NCBI GenBank assembly: GCA_014654535.1
Contig: BNBA01000025.1
Coordinates: 1-64,000, forward strand
Direction: 5' to 3'
Length of the DNA stretch: 64,000 nt
Source: Xanthomonas boreopolis
GTDB lineage: Bacteria; Pseudomonadota; Gammaproteobacteria; Xanthomonadales; Xanthomonadaceae
The notes beneath the pieces are model-generated. The model was not told where the DNA came from. It was given only the letters and a program-made list of their open reading frames with translations, and searched no databases. The position numbers were made by a program, and so were the translations under genes. Below, one piece after another: positions 7,859-16,720 of this stretch; position 1 is the first letter of the stretch, and the number at the start of each line of letters is the position of its first letter.

Positions 7859-9580
7859 GTGCAGACTTCCATCACACCCCTGGAGCGGCGGCGGCGTTGG
7901 GCCTACCGCGCCGAGCTGCTGGCGATCGTGCTCGCCCTGCTGGCCGGGCTGGGGCTGCGCCAGCCTAACCCGCCGGACGAACCCCGCTTCGTGCTCGCCG
8001 CGCGCGCGATGGTGCAGAGCGGGCAGTGGCTGTTGCCGCACCGGGGCAGCGAGTTGTACGCGGAAAAGCCGCCGGTGTTCATGTGGATGCAGGCCGGCGC
8101 GTTCGAACTGGTGCGCGACTGGCGCGTCGCCTTCCTGCTGCCTTCGCTGCTCGCGGCGCTGGCGACCCTGTGGCTGACCTGGGACCTGGCGCGCCGGCTT
8201 TGGAACCGGCGCGTGGCGCGCTACGCGGTGCTGGCGCTGTTCGCCACCTTGCAGTTCGGGGTGCTGGCCAAGCGCGCGCAGATCGACATGGTGCTGGTGG
8301 CGATGACCACGCTGTCGCTGTGGGGACTGTTGCGGCACCTGCTGCGCGGCCCCGACTGGCCGGCCTGGGCGCTGGGCGCGTTCGCCGCCGGGCTGGGCAC
8401 GGTGACCAAGGGCGTGGGTTTCCTGCCGCTGCTGGTGCTGCTGCCGTGGGCGGCCTGGCGCCACCGGCATCGCGCGGACGCGGTGCGTGGCGCATGGCCG
8501 GCATGGCTGGGCGCGGTCCCGGCCTTCGTCGCCGGCACGGCGGTGTGGCTGCTGCCGTTGGCGATCGCGCTGTGGCAGGCTCCCGACCCCAGCCTGCGCG
8601 CCTATGCGCACGAATTGCTGTTCAAGCAGACCGGCACGCGCTACACCGCGGCCTGGCACCACGTGCAACCGGCCTGGTACTACCTGCAGGTGATCGCCAC
8701 GTTGTGGCTGCCGGGCTGCCTGCTGCTGCCGCAACTGCTGCCGGCCTGGCGGCGGCGCCTGCGGCGCGGCGATCCGCGCCATTGGCTGCTGCTCGGCTGG
8801 AGCGTGCTGGTGCTGGCGTTCTTCAGCGCGAGCCCCGGCAAGCGCGAGGTCTACATCTTCCCGATGCTGCCGGCGCTGGCCGTGGCTGCCGCGCCGCTGC
8901 TGCCCGGATTGCTGCGCAGGCGCGCGACCCGCTGGGTCCTGGCCGGTTATGTCTGGCTGCTGGCGCTGGCCGCGCTGGCGGTCGGCGCCGGCCTGTGCAT
9001 GCAGGCCGGATGGGCGATGCGGGGCGCGCTCAAGCGCGCGATCGACCCGGCGGCGATGCAGGTGTTCGGCGCCTGGCTGCTCGCCTTCGCCATCCCTGCC
9101 CTGCTGCTCGCGGCCTGGGCGCGGCTGCGACGCGCCGGCGCGCTGGTGGTCGCCGCCACGGCGCTGCTGTGGACGATCCATGGCCTGGGCCTGATGGTGG
9201 CACTCGATCCCTACAGCTCGGCGGCCGGCCTGATGCAGCGCGTGGGCGAGCGCATCGGCCCCGGCGCGGAACTGGGGATGATCGCCTGGCGCGAGCAGAA
9301 CCTGCTGCAGGCGGACCAGCCGGCGGTGGACTTCGGCTTCAAGCAGCCCTGGGACGTGCAATGGGCACGCGCCGCGGACTGGGTGGCGCAGGCGCCGCAG
9401 CGGCGCTGGCTGTTCGTGCTGCGCGACGCGATGAGCCCCTGCGTGGACCGCGCGCAGGCGATCGACATCGGCGAGTCCAACCGCAATGCCTGGCAACTGG
9501 TGCCGGGCAGTGCACTGAAGCCGGGCTGCGTGACGCCCGCGAAAGACCAGGCCGGCGCGGGCGACGACAACGGCAACTGA
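7859..9580 (+). CDS. ArnT/PMT-like membrane glycosyltransferase (GT-C fold)
   Basis: This 573-residue integral-membrane transferase has about eleven hydrophobic segments. The N-terminal periplasmic loop carries the catalytic-type acidic motif NPPDEPRF (about 36-43) and AEKPPVFMWMQAG, both typical of the ArnT/GT83 group. That group moves a sugar, often 4-amino-arabinose, from undecaprenyl phosphate to lipid A. The exact sugar is not predictable, and no aminoarabinose synthesis genes are in the window. Start GTG at 7859. Its promoter carries a predicted site for the divergent regulator, and a PAP2 phosphatase and an EptA-type transferase follow. Confidence 0.88.
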   Translation: MQTSITPLERRRRWAYRAELLAIVLALLAGLGLRQPNPPDEPRFVLAARAMVQSGQWLLPHRGSELYAEKPPVFMWMQAGAFELVRDWRVAFLLPSLLAALATLWLTWDLARRLWNRRVARYAVLALFATLQFGVLAKRAQIDMVLVAMTTLSLWGLLRHLLRGPDWPAWALGAFAAGLGTVTKGVGFLPLLVLLPWAAWRHRHRADAVRGAWPAWLGAVPAFVAGTAVWLLPLAIALWQAPDPSLRAYAHELLFKQTGTRYTAAWHHVQPAWYYLQVIATLWLPGCLLLPQLLPAWRRRLRRGDPRHWLLLGWSVLVLAFFSASPGKREVYIFPMLPALAVAAAPLLPGLLRRRATRWVLAGYVWLLALAALAVGAGLCMQAGWAMRGALKRAIDPAAMQVFGAWLLAFAIPALLLAAWARLRRAGALVVAATALLWTIHGLGLMVALDPYSSAAGLMQRVGERIGPGAELGMIAWREQNLLQADQPAVDFGFKQPWDVQWARAADWVAQAPQRRWLFVLRDAMSPCVDRAQAIDIGESNRNAWQLVPGSALKPGCVTPAKDQAGAGDDNGN

Positions 9581-9623
9581 ACCGCCGGGGACGTTGCCTG
9601 AGGTTAAGCGCCGGGCAACGGTT

Positions 9624-9641
9624 GTCCGACCGCTTTCCGAC
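9624..9641 (+). promoter_or_regulatory. Candidate OmpR-type operator before the PAP2/EptA genes
   Basis: GTCCGAC-CGCT-TTCCGAC has the same 7+4+7 layout as the boxes at 7772-7789 and 7797-7814, and shares TTCCGACAAAC with the latter. It lies 60 bases before the ATG of the PAP2 gene, suggesting a second promoter of the same regulon. Confidence 0.6.
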
Positions 9642-9700
9642 AAACCGGCCCGGATCATGCCCGCCATTGCCGGAAACGGCCTTTTGCCCGTTGGCGCCCG

Positions 9701-10459
9701 ATGAACCTGATGCCTGCATCCGCCACGGATGCCTTCCCCGTTCTCCGTCCGTACAGCCGCTTCGTCGCCACCCACCTGTGGATCCCGCTGGCGGCGGTGC
9801 TGGCGCTGAGCGCGCTGCTGACGGCCGGCGGCGTCGACCAGTGGCTGGCCACGCAGATCTATCACGCCGAAGGCGGGCACTGGCTGCTCAAGGACCATTG
9901 GTTCACCGCCAAGCTCGTGCATCGCGGCGGCAAGCAGGCCAGCACCGCCGCGGCGCTGGCGCTGTTGGTCTTCGGCCTGTATGCGCGGCGCTCGCCGCGC
10001 TGGAACGCCTGGTCGCGCCCGGCGTTGTACGTGGTGCTGGCGGTGGGGCTTTCGACCGCGGCGGTATCGTTGCTGAAGGGAGCCACGCACATGGACTGCC
10101 CGTGGGACCTGGCCAGCTACGGCGGCACCCACGCCTTCTACGGACTGTTCGAATCGCGCCAGGGCGTTCCGGCATCGGGCTGCTTCCCGGCCGGGCATGC
10201 CAGCGGCGGCTATGCCTGGGTCGCGCTGTACTTCGCCGCGCTGGCGGTCCGTCCGCGCTGGCGCAAGGCCGGGCTGGCGATCGGTCTCGGCGCCGGGCTG
10301 CTGTTCGGCGTTTCCCAGCAACTGCGCGGCGCGCACTTCCTCTCCCACGACCTGTGGGCCCTGGCGGTCTGCTGGGGCGTGTCGCTCGGCTTGTACCTGT
10401 GGCTGTTGCGCCCGCGGGCGCGCAGCGTCGCGGCCGGCGCGGCGGGAGAAACCGCATGA
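9701..10459 (+). CDS. PAP2-superfamily membrane phosphatase
   Basis: This 252-residue membrane protein has all three acid-phosphatase motifs: KGATHMDCPWD (motif 1), PAGHASGG (motif 2) and SQQLRGAHFLSHD (motif 3, catalytic His). About five or six membrane segments surround them. PAP2 enzymes in this context remove phosphate from lipid A or from undecaprenyl pyrophosphate; either would fit beside the two lipid A-decorating transferases. The stop codon overlaps the ATG of the EptA-type gene (ATGA), showing translational coupling. Confidence 0.92.
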   Translation: MNLMPASATDAFPVLRPYSRFVATHLWIPLAAVLALSALLTAGGVDQWLATQIYHAEGGHWLLKDHWFTAKLVHRGGKQASTAAALALLVFGLYARRSPRWNAWSRPALYVVLAVGLSTAAVSLLKGATHMDCPWDLASYGGTHAFYGLFESRQGVPASGCFPAGHASGGYAWVALYFAALAVRPRWRKAGLAIGLGAGLLFGVSQQLRGAHFLSHDLWALAVCWGVSLGLYLWLLRPRARSVAAGAAGETA

Positions 10460-12111
10460 GCCTCTCGTTGCCCCGCAGCGGCGTGCTCTCGCGCCTGCGC
10501 GCGCTCGACTGGACGCGCCGGCCCCAAGTGTCGGTGGAAACGCTGGTGCTGGGCAGCAGCGTGTTCTTCGCGCTCGCCTGCAACCGCATGTTCTGGCATG
10601 CGTCGCTCGCGACGCATCCCGGCGACATCGGCTTCGCCGCGTCGCTGTTCTTCCTGCTGGTCTCCGTGCACGCACTGCTGTTCGGCCTGCTGGTGTGGCG
10701 CTGGAACGCCAAGCCGCTGCTGACGCTGCTGTTCGTCACCACCGCGTTCGCCACGCACTACATGAACAGCTACAGCGTCTACCTGGACGCGGACATGCTG
10801 CGCAACGTGCTCAACACCGACCACAAGGAATCGCGCGAGCTGCTCACGCCCGCGCTGCTGTGGCCATTGCTGTTCTACGCGGCGCTCCCGATCGCCGTGC
10901 TGTGGCGGGTGCGGCTGCGCCGCCGCAGCTGGAGCCGCGCGTTCGGCGTGCGCCTGCTGTTCCTGGCGGCCATCGCGGCGGTCGGCGCCGCCGGTTCGAT
11001 GCTGTCGTTCCAGGGCCTGTCGGCGTTGATGCGCAACCATCGCGAGGTGCGCTACCTGGCCACGCCGGTCAACTACCTGGTCGCGCTCAAGCAGGACCTC
11101 AAGACCGACTCGCCGATCAAGCACAAGCCGAAGCTGCCGATCGAGCACGACGCGATGGCGACCCCGCGCGCACCGGGCAGCCGCCCGCGCCTGCTGCTGA
11201 TCGTGCTGGGCGAGACCATGCGCGCGCAGAACTGGGGCCTCAACGGCTATGCGCGCCAGACCACGCCCGAGTTGGCGCAGACCGGGGTGATCAACTTCCC
11301 CGACATGCACTCGTGCGGCACCAGCACGGAGGTCTCGGTGCCGTGCATGTTCTCGCCGTTCGGCCGCCACGATTACGACGAAGCGAAGATCCGCGCCCAC
11401 CAGTCGTTCCTGCACGTGCTCGAACACGCCGGCATCGCCACGCTGTGGCGCGACAACCAGTCCGGCTGCAAGGGCGTGTGCGAAGGCCTGCAGATCCAGC
11501 AGCTCGACGACGCGAAGAAGCCCGGGCTGTGCAAGGACGGGCGCTGCATGGACGAGATCCTGCTCGACGACCTCGCCGCGCAGGTGCGCGCCAGGCCGGG
11601 CGACCGCGTGGTGGTGCTGCACCAGCTCGGCAGCCACGGCCCGGCCTACTTCCAGCGCTACCCGGCGCAGTTCCGGCGCTTCGCGCCGACCTGCGACACC
11701 GCCGAGCTGGGCAACTGCAGCCGCGAGCAGATCGTCAACACCTACGACAACACGGTCCTGTACACCGACCATTTTCTGGACCGCGCGATCGGCACGCTGC
11801 GCGCCCTGCCCGACTACGACACCGCCATGATCTACCTCTCCGACCACGGCGAGTCGCTCGGCGAGAAAGGCCTCTACCTGCATGGGGTGCCTTACGCGAT
11901 CGCGCCGGCCGAGCAGACCCGCGTGCCCATGGTGATGTGGTTTTCGCCGGAATTCGCGCAGGATCGCGGGCTCGACCTGAAGTGCCTGCGCCAGCGCGCG
12001 AACGGGCGCGCCGACCAGGACAACCTGTTCCCCTCGGTGCTGGGCCTCATGCAGGTGAGGACCTCCGTCTACGATCGCTCGCGCGACCTGTTCGCCGGCT
12101 GCGCGCAGTGA
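10456..12111 (+). CDS. eptA: EptA/MCR-type lipid A phosphoethanolamine transferase
   Basis: This 551-residue enzyme has five N-terminal membrane helices (about 27-190) and a periplasmic alkaline-phosphatase-like domain. Visible are the zinc ligand in VLGETMRAQNWG (E253), the nucleophile Thr (T291) within CGTSTEVSVPCMFS, flanking cysteines C287/C297 that would form a disulfide, and the metal-binding YLSDHGESLGEKG. The family transfers phosphoethanolamine from phosphatidylethanolamine to lipid A, lowering negative charge and susceptibility to cationic peptides. Context (PAP2, ArnT-like, two-component system) points to an intrinsic chromosomal enzyme, not an acquired mcr gene. Confidence 0.95.
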   Translation: MSLSLPRSGVLSRLRALDWTRRPQVSVETLVLGSSVFFALACNRMFWHASLATHPGDIGFAASLFFLLVSVHALLFGLLVWRWNAKPLLTLLFVTTAFATHYMNSYSVYLDADMLRNVLNTDHKESRELLTPALLWPLLFYAALPIAVLWRVRLRRRSWSRAFGVRLLFLAAIAAVGAAGSMLSFQGLSALMRNHREVRYLATPVNYLVALKQDLKTDSPIKHKPKLPIEHDAMATPRAPGSRPRLLLIVLGETMRAQNWGLNGYARQTTPELAQTGVINFPDMHSCGTSTEVSVPCMFSPFGRHDYDEAKIRAHQSFLHVLEHAGIATLWRDNQSGCKGVCEGLQIQQLDDAKKPGLCKDGRCMDEILLDDLAAQVRARPGDRVVVLHQLGSHGPAYFQRYPAQFRRFAPTCDTAELGNCSREQIVNTYDNTVLYTDHFLDRAIGTLRALPDYDTAMIYLSDHGESLGEKGLYLHGVPYAIAPAEQTRVPMVMWFSPEFAQDRGLDLKCLRQRANGRADQDNLFPSVLGLMQVRTSVYDRSRDLFAGCAQ

Positions 12112-12167
12112 ATCTCCGGCGGGCGCGCTCGCCCTCGTAAACCCGATATCCGTAGAACGGCTTTTTT

Positions 12168-12283
12168 GTGGGAGCGGCTTCAGCCGCGACGGAGCTTTCT
12201 CATTTGAACCTCGGCACATGAATGTGCAGGCTGTTGCAGAAGGATCTGCATGAAAGCCCCATCGCGGCCGAAGCCGCTCCCAC
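12168..12283. repeat. Inverted pair of REP elements (GTGGGAGCGGCTTCAGCC type)
   Basis: GTGGGAGCGGCTTCAGCCGC begins at 12168, and its near-complement GCGGCCGAAGCCGCTCCCAC ends at 12283, about 70 bp apart. The first is preceded by a T-run (12162-12167). This is the common xanthomonad BIME-like layout. It fills the gap between eptA and the M2 peptidase and may end the eptA transcript. Confidence 0.8.
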
Positions 12284-12394
12284 AGAAGGCCGCTCCTCGG
12301 GCGCTTATCCGCCCTTCGCCTGCGGCCCCTGCCTTGCCAGTGCCATCCCGGGCCTCTAGCCTTCGCCGGTCGCACTCACGCAAAGGGACCCCTC

Positions 12395-14380
12395 GTGAAC
12401 CATCGCCCCCTGCTGCTGGCCATCGCCGTGGCCGCCGGCCTGCTGTCGCTGTCGGCCTGCCGCAAGACGCCCAGCCCGGAACAGGAAAAGCCCGCCGCCC
12501 GGGCCGAGAACGGCGAGACCGCCGACCAGTTCGTTGCGCGCATCAACCAGGAGTACAAGGCCGCCTATCCGGAACTCAGCTCCGCGCAGTGGCTGTCCTC
12601 GACCTACATCAACGTGGACTCGCAGCGGGTGGCGGCCAAGGCCAACGAGCGCGCCCTGACCCAGCTCAACGCATGGATCGAGCAGGCCAAGCGCTACGAG
12701 GGCAAGCCGATGTCCGAGGACACCGCGCGCGCGCTCAAGCTGCTGAAGCTGATGACCGCGATGCCGGCCCCGCGCGATCCGGCCAAGCTCGCCGAGCTGA
12801 CCACGATCGCGGCGCGGATGGAAGGCGACTACGGCGCCGGCACCTACTGCAAGGGCGAAGGCGAGGCACGCCAATGCCGCCAGCTCGGCGAGCTGGAGCG
12901 GGTGCTGGCCAGCAGCCGCGACTACGACGAGCAACTGGATGCCTGGCGAGGCTGGCACGGCGTCGCCGCGCCGATCCGCAAGGACTACCAGCGCTTCGTC
13001 GAGCTGGCCAACGAGGGCGCGCGCGAAATGGGCTTCGCCGACGTCGGCGAGATGTGGCGCAGCGGCTACGACATGCCGCCCGCGCAGATCGCCGCCGAGA
13101 CCGACCGGCTGTGGGACCAGGTCAAGCCGCTGTACGAGCAACTGCAGTGCTACGCGCGCGGCAAGCTCGACAAGGAATACGGCGCCGACAAGGGCGAACT
13201 GCCCGGCGGCCTGCTGCCCGCCCACCTGATGGGCAACATGTGGCAGCAGGACTGGTCCAATCTGTGGGACCTGCTGCAACCGTATCCGGGCGCCGGCGAC
13301 CTGGACATCACCGCCACCCTCGAGAAGCAGTACCAGACCCAGCTCAGCGCGCAGCTGGCCAAGGCGCAGGGCGACACCGAGGCGCGCTTCAAGGCCGAGC
13401 GCGAAGCGCAGCTGCGCACCGCCAGGCAGATGACCGAGCGCGCCCAGGACTTCTACACCTCGCTCGGCATGCCCGCGCTGCCGGAGACCTACTGGCAGCG
13501 CTCGCAGTTCATCAAGCCGCTGGACCGCGACGTGGTCTGCCACGCCAGCGCCTGGGACCTCAACATGGGCGGCGACGGCTCGAAGGAGAACGGCCCGGAC
13601 GTGCGCACCAAGATGTGCATCAAGCCGACCGAGGAAGACTTCACCACCATCTACCACGAGCTCGGCCACATCTATTACGACCTGGCCTACAACCCGCTGC
13701 CGCCATTGTTCCAGGGCGGCGCCAACGACGGTTTCCACGAAGCGATCGGCGACACCATCGTGCTGGCGATGACGCCCGGCTACCTGCACTCGATCGGCCT
13801 GGTCGGCGAGCAGCAGCGCAGCCGCGAGGCGCTGATCAACGCGCAGATGCGCATGGCGCTGAGCAAGGTGGCGTTCCTGCCGTTCGGCCTGATGATCGAC
13901 CGCTGGCGCTGGGGCGTGTTCGACGGTTCGATCGCGCCCGAGCGCTACAACCAGGCCTGGTGGGAGCTGAAGGCGAAATACCAGGGCGTGGCGCCGGCGA
14001 CGCCGCGCGGCGAGGAGTTCTTCGACCCGGGCGCCAAGTACCACGTGCCGGGCAATACGCCGTACACGCGCTATTTCCTCTCGCACATCCTGCAATTCCA
14101 GTTCTACAAGGGCCTGTGCCAGGCCGCCGGCTACACCGGCCCGCTGTACGACTGCAGCTTCTACGGCAACAAGGAAGCCGGGCAGAAGTTCTGGACCATG
14201 CTCCAGCGCGGCGCCAGCCAGCCCTGGCAGGCCACGCTCAAGGAACTGACCGGCAACGACAAGCTCGACGCCGCCCCGATGCTGGAGTACTTCGCGCCGA
14301 TGCAGGAATGGCTCAAGCAGCAGAACGAAGGGCGGATGTGCGGATGGCAGGCGCCGCAGGCGGCGGCCGGCAAGCCATAG
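12395..14380 (+). CDS. Peptidase M2 family dipeptidyl carboxypeptidase (ACE-like lipoprotein)
   Basis: This 661-residue exported zinc dipeptidase has a lipoprotein signal ending LLSLSACRK (predicted lipid-modified C24). The catalytic helix is TIYHELGHIYYDLAY (HExxH), and the third zinc ligand lies in NDGFHEAIGDT, as in angiotensin-converting enzyme. Other conserved ACE segments include FYTSLGMPALPETYWQRS and CHASAWDLNMGGD. The likely role is release of C-terminal dipeptides from oligopeptides at the cell surface or in the periplasm, for amino-acid scavenging. It stands alone, with GGGAC 7 bases before the GTG start. Confidence 0.96.
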   Translation: MNHRPLLLAIAVAAGLLSLSACRKTPSPEQEKPAARAENGETADQFVARINQEYKAAYPELSSAQWLSSTYINVDSQRVAAKANERALTQLNAWIEQAKRYEGKPMSEDTARALKLLKLMTAMPAPRDPAKLAELTTIAARMEGDYGAGTYCKGEGEARQCRQLGELERVLASSRDYDEQLDAWRGWHGVAAPIRKDYQRFVELANEGAREMGFADVGEMWRSGYDMPPAQIAAETDRLWDQVKPLYEQLQCYARGKLDKEYGADKGELPGGLLPAHLMGNMWQQDWSNLWDLLQPYPGAGDLDITATLEKQYQTQLSAQLAKAQGDTEARFKAEREAQLRTARQMTERAQDFYTSLGMPALPETYWQRSQFIKPLDRDVVCHASAWDLNMGGDGSKENGPDVRTKMCIKPTEEDFTTIYHELGHIYYDLAYNPLPPLFQGGANDGFHEAIGDTIVLAMTPGYLHSIGLVGEQQRSREALINAQMRMALSKVAFLPFGLMIDRWRWGVFDGSIAPERYNQAWWELKAKYQGVAPATPRGEEFFDPGAKYHVPGNTPYTRYFLSHILQFQFYKGLCQAAGYTGPLYDCSFYGNKEAGQKFWTMLQRGASQPWQATLKELTGNDKLDAAPMLEYFAPMQEWLKQQNEGRMCGWQAPQAAAGKP

Positions 14381-14657
14381 CGGCGACGGCAACGGTCGTC
14401 CGCGATTGTGCCCGGGATGGGCGACATCGCCGCGCGAGGCGGCGCCCATCCCTCGTCCTTCACGCTTGCCCACCTTCGCTGCCCCGTGGTTTTCCTGCTT
14501 GCAGTGCAGGATCCCCGAGCACCTTGCTCTCGCGATGGGAGAAAGGGATTGCCGGCCGGCCAGAAGCCTCGGCAGTTCCCTTTGGGACCGGACTCCTTCC
14601 ACGAGAGGCAATGCCCGCCAGGCATCCGCGCGCCCCTTTCGTGCGCTGGCAGGCGCC
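14381..14657. other. Intergenic stretch between M2 peptidase and the frameshifted regulator
   Basis: About 277 bp between convergent genes. Possible frames show no recognisable protein. No clear terminator hairpin with a T-run was found. I see nothing else. Confidence 0.4.
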
Positions 14658-15480
14658 CTAGCGCGGAATGACCTGTCTCAACGCACTGCAGATGGAGGTG
14701 GCCAACGCCTCCTGCTGCCTGATCCCGAAATGCACGGACGTGTCGAAATGCCCTGACCACATGATCCTTCGCAAGGAGGCATCCACGATCCGGACCGAAG
14801 TCCGGATGCGCTCGGCATCGATACGCAGGCTGCTCTCGATGCAGTGCGGCGCCCTCACTTGCCTGCTGCCCCCCCCTGCCCCTCGCTGGCGTTCCGCGGG
14901 CGGGTTCGGGCAAGTCCGGCATCATCAGCACACCGCCGAAATCCCGGAACAACTGATTCAACAACTCCTCGTAGAGCCCGCAAGCGAAGGCGCGCCCCTC
15001 CCTGCGCGGCTCGATGCAGTGGATCGGTTGCACCACCAGGCAGTCCTGCCGTTTATCCTCGGCTTCCTCTTGCCCGGTCCGGCGTATCACGGGCATGTAA
15101 CGTCCCAGCGGGATGCTGATCTCGATCCCGCTCGCATCCCGTGACCGCGCGTAGTAACTCTCCAGACGCTGGCGCAGGCGACCCACCTGGACCCTGACCA
15201 CGGGATCTTCCGTCGGCATATAGGCCGCTGGATCGCGATCGAAAACCGCGATGCCGATGGCGTACTCGCTGGTGTTCCTGTCGTTGCCCGACAGGGCCTG
15301 CTCCACGAGGAAGCGCAGCAGGCGCCGCATCCGGTTGGCCCTGGCGAATTGCTCGCTGGCGAGAACGGCTTCGCAGGCGAACCGCACTCGGTCCTGGTCG
15401 ATCGCTTCGACTTCCCTTTCCACGTGCCCCCCTGATACATCCCGGATACGTCGCCGCGGCACGGCGCCGGCTTGCCGCAT
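14658..15480 (-). pseudogene. Winged-helix / TolB_N-type regulator interrupted by a frameshift at a C8 (G8) tract
   Basis: The first part encodes an OmpR-like winged helix of the kind that precedes TolB_N/FlgO-like domains (RMRRLLRFLVEQAL, SEYAIGIAVFDRD, DPVVRVQVGRLRQRLESYY). Then comes LYEELLNQLFRDFGGVLMM. The matching second half (LRIDAERIRTSVRIVDASLRRIMWSGHFD and onward) continues in another frame and ends at 14658. The switch falls at eight C bases (14869-14876, G8 on the coding strand). Removing one base would join the halves into an uninterrupted protein of about 255 residues from the probable GTG at 15423. It could be a real mutation, phase variation or a sequencing error. It diverges from the Reb genes and is a candidate regulator of them. 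Confidence 0.75.
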
Positions 15481-15786
15481 GCGCCATCGGACGAAGGAAT
15501 ATCAAGACCGGCTCAAGTCGTGCGTCACGCGTCGATCACGCCGGCGAGTCCATGGCGGCCGGTGCCGCCATTGCAGCGCGATTATCGCCACATGACCGGC
15601 GCGAAACTGGAACGGACCTAGCAAGCAGAATCCACAGCAGGTCCCAAATCCGGCTGGATCGGCTGTTACCGCAACCCGCCCGGCAAGGTAACCGTAACGA
15701 TACTTGTCCGGCGCGAAAACCGCGGACTAGGCTGGACCCGTACAGCGAAGCAACACCACGCGAAACGTCTTCCAACGGGGCAAATC
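15481..15786 (+). promoter_or_regulatory. Divergent control region of the R-body locus
   Basis: About 306 bp between the regulator and the first Reb gene. It contains an inverted repeat GTTACC (15665-15670) / GGTAAC (15687-15692), followed by CGTAAC, upstream of the likely reb promoter, and no plausible gene. CGGGG (15775-15780) may serve as ribosome-binding site for the first reb gene. Operator function is inferred from position only. Confidence 0.4.
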
Positions 15787-16107
15787 ATGTCCGACCTGCC
15801 AGCCGACGTCATCCAGGCGATCGCCATCTCCAACGCCAAGTCCATCGGCGAGCAGCCCGCCGTGCTGGCGAACCTCGCGCTCGCCCAGCAAATCTTCAAT
15901 CAGAACCTGCAGCAACAGATCAGCCTGAGCCAGCAGCAGGCGATGAACCAGGTCCAGATGGCGGCGGCGGCCAAGTGCGTGGCGCTGATCGAAACCGCTG
16001 GCGGGTGCAAGAACCAGGGCACCATCGACAAGATGGTGCTGGACATGGAAAGGATCTTCAACGAAATGAACTCGCTCAGGAATCCACCTCATTCGGGCAT
16101 TCCATAG
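15787..16107 (+). CDS. RebB-family R-body protein, copy 1
   Basis: This 106-residue protein has the Reb signature: an N-terminal helix with IQAIAISNAKSIGEQPAVLANLALAQQIFNQN, then SLSQQQAMNQVQMAAAAKC. Reb proteins are small alpha-helical subunits that polymerise into R-bodies, coiled ribbons that spring open and are linked to killing or host interaction in several bacteria. This copy is the most divergent at its C-terminus, where it has two cysteines (AAKCVALIETAGGCKNQG). It is followed by three further paralogues. The family call rests on the shared pattern and the tandem context. Confidence 0.85.
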   Translation: MSDLPADVIQAIAISNAKSIGEQPAVLANLALAQQIFNQNLQQQISLSQQQAMNQVQMAAAAKCVALIETAGGCKNQGTIDKMVLDMERIFNEMNSLRNPPHSGIP

Positions 16108-16364
16108 CCCCAAGCATGTCGATCCATCCGGCGCTTAGGATCCGGCTGGAGACATCCTCCCCCTCGTTGGGGGCGCGGCAGGAAAGCCGCATCGTGATCG
16201 GCACCAGGCCTCCGGATTTCCGCCTGCCCCGGGAATGGCATCGCATGCGCCGAGAACCGCACGCATCGAATCCAGGTACGCGGGCCAAGCGCCTCGCCGT
16301 TGGCCAATGTCGATGAGCAATACGTCGATCCAAATCCAAATCCACTTCAACCAGGAGAAGCACC
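16108..16364. other. Gap between reb copy 1 and copy 2
   Basis: About 257 bp without a convincing gene. It ends with CCAGGAGAAG, the ribosome-binding site of copy 2. The gap is large compared with the tight downstream spacing, so a second promoter or an attenuation point is possible. No strong hairpin is evident. Confidence 0.35.
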
Positions 16365-16679
16365 ATGCCTTTGCACGAAGACGTCGTGAGCGCCGTCGCG
16401 ATCGGCAACCTGAAATCGATCGCGGAACAGCCCGCCATGATCTCCAATCTGGCGTTTTCCAACCTCACTGCCAACACCGATCTGGCCCAGAAGAACGCCG
16501 TGTCCAACCAGCAGGCAATGAACGGGCTGGGCCTGTCCATCGTCGCCAAGGCGGCCAATACCGTGAGCAATCTCGGCCCGCTGGAAGCGCGCTCGGCGGT
16601 CGACATCCTGACAAACGACGAACTGGCCCAGACCATCGCAGACCTCAAGGCGACGGTTCAGGCGTTCGCCAGCCGTTGA
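16365..16679 (+). CDS. RebB-family R-body protein, copy 2
   Basis: This 104-residue Reb paralogue shows the motif order VVSAVAIGNLKSIAEQPAM, ISNLAFSNLTANTDLAQ, NAVSNQQAMNGLGLSIVAKAA, and a C-terminal helix ending TVQAFASR. Nearly all of it is predicted helical with no signal peptide, as expected for a cytoplasmic polymer subunit. AGGAG precedes the ATG. It is almost identical over about 85 residues to copy 3, which starts 356 bp later, showing recent tandem duplication. Confidence 0.88.
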   Translation: MPLHEDVVSAVAIGNLKSIAEQPAMISNLAFSNLTANTDLAQKNAVSNQQAMNGLGLSIVAKAANTVSNLGPLEARSAVDILTNDELAQTIADLKATVQAFASR

Positions 16680-16720
16680 GCCCGGGTCGTCCCGACTCGC
16701 TCTGAACCGGAGAGCGCATC

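Noticed and set aside
5594-10675. A 1693-codon open frame on the minus strand
   Set aside because: It runs antisense or out of frame through several well-supported genes and encodes Arg/Ala/Gly/Pro-rich sequence with no domain. This is a by-product of high GC content.
10456-12111. Acquired mobile mcr colistin-resistance gene
   Set aside because: No insertion sequence or plasmid marks are present, base composition matches its neighbours, and it is embedded with PAP2, ArnT-like and regulator genes. It is an intrinsic EptA-type gene.
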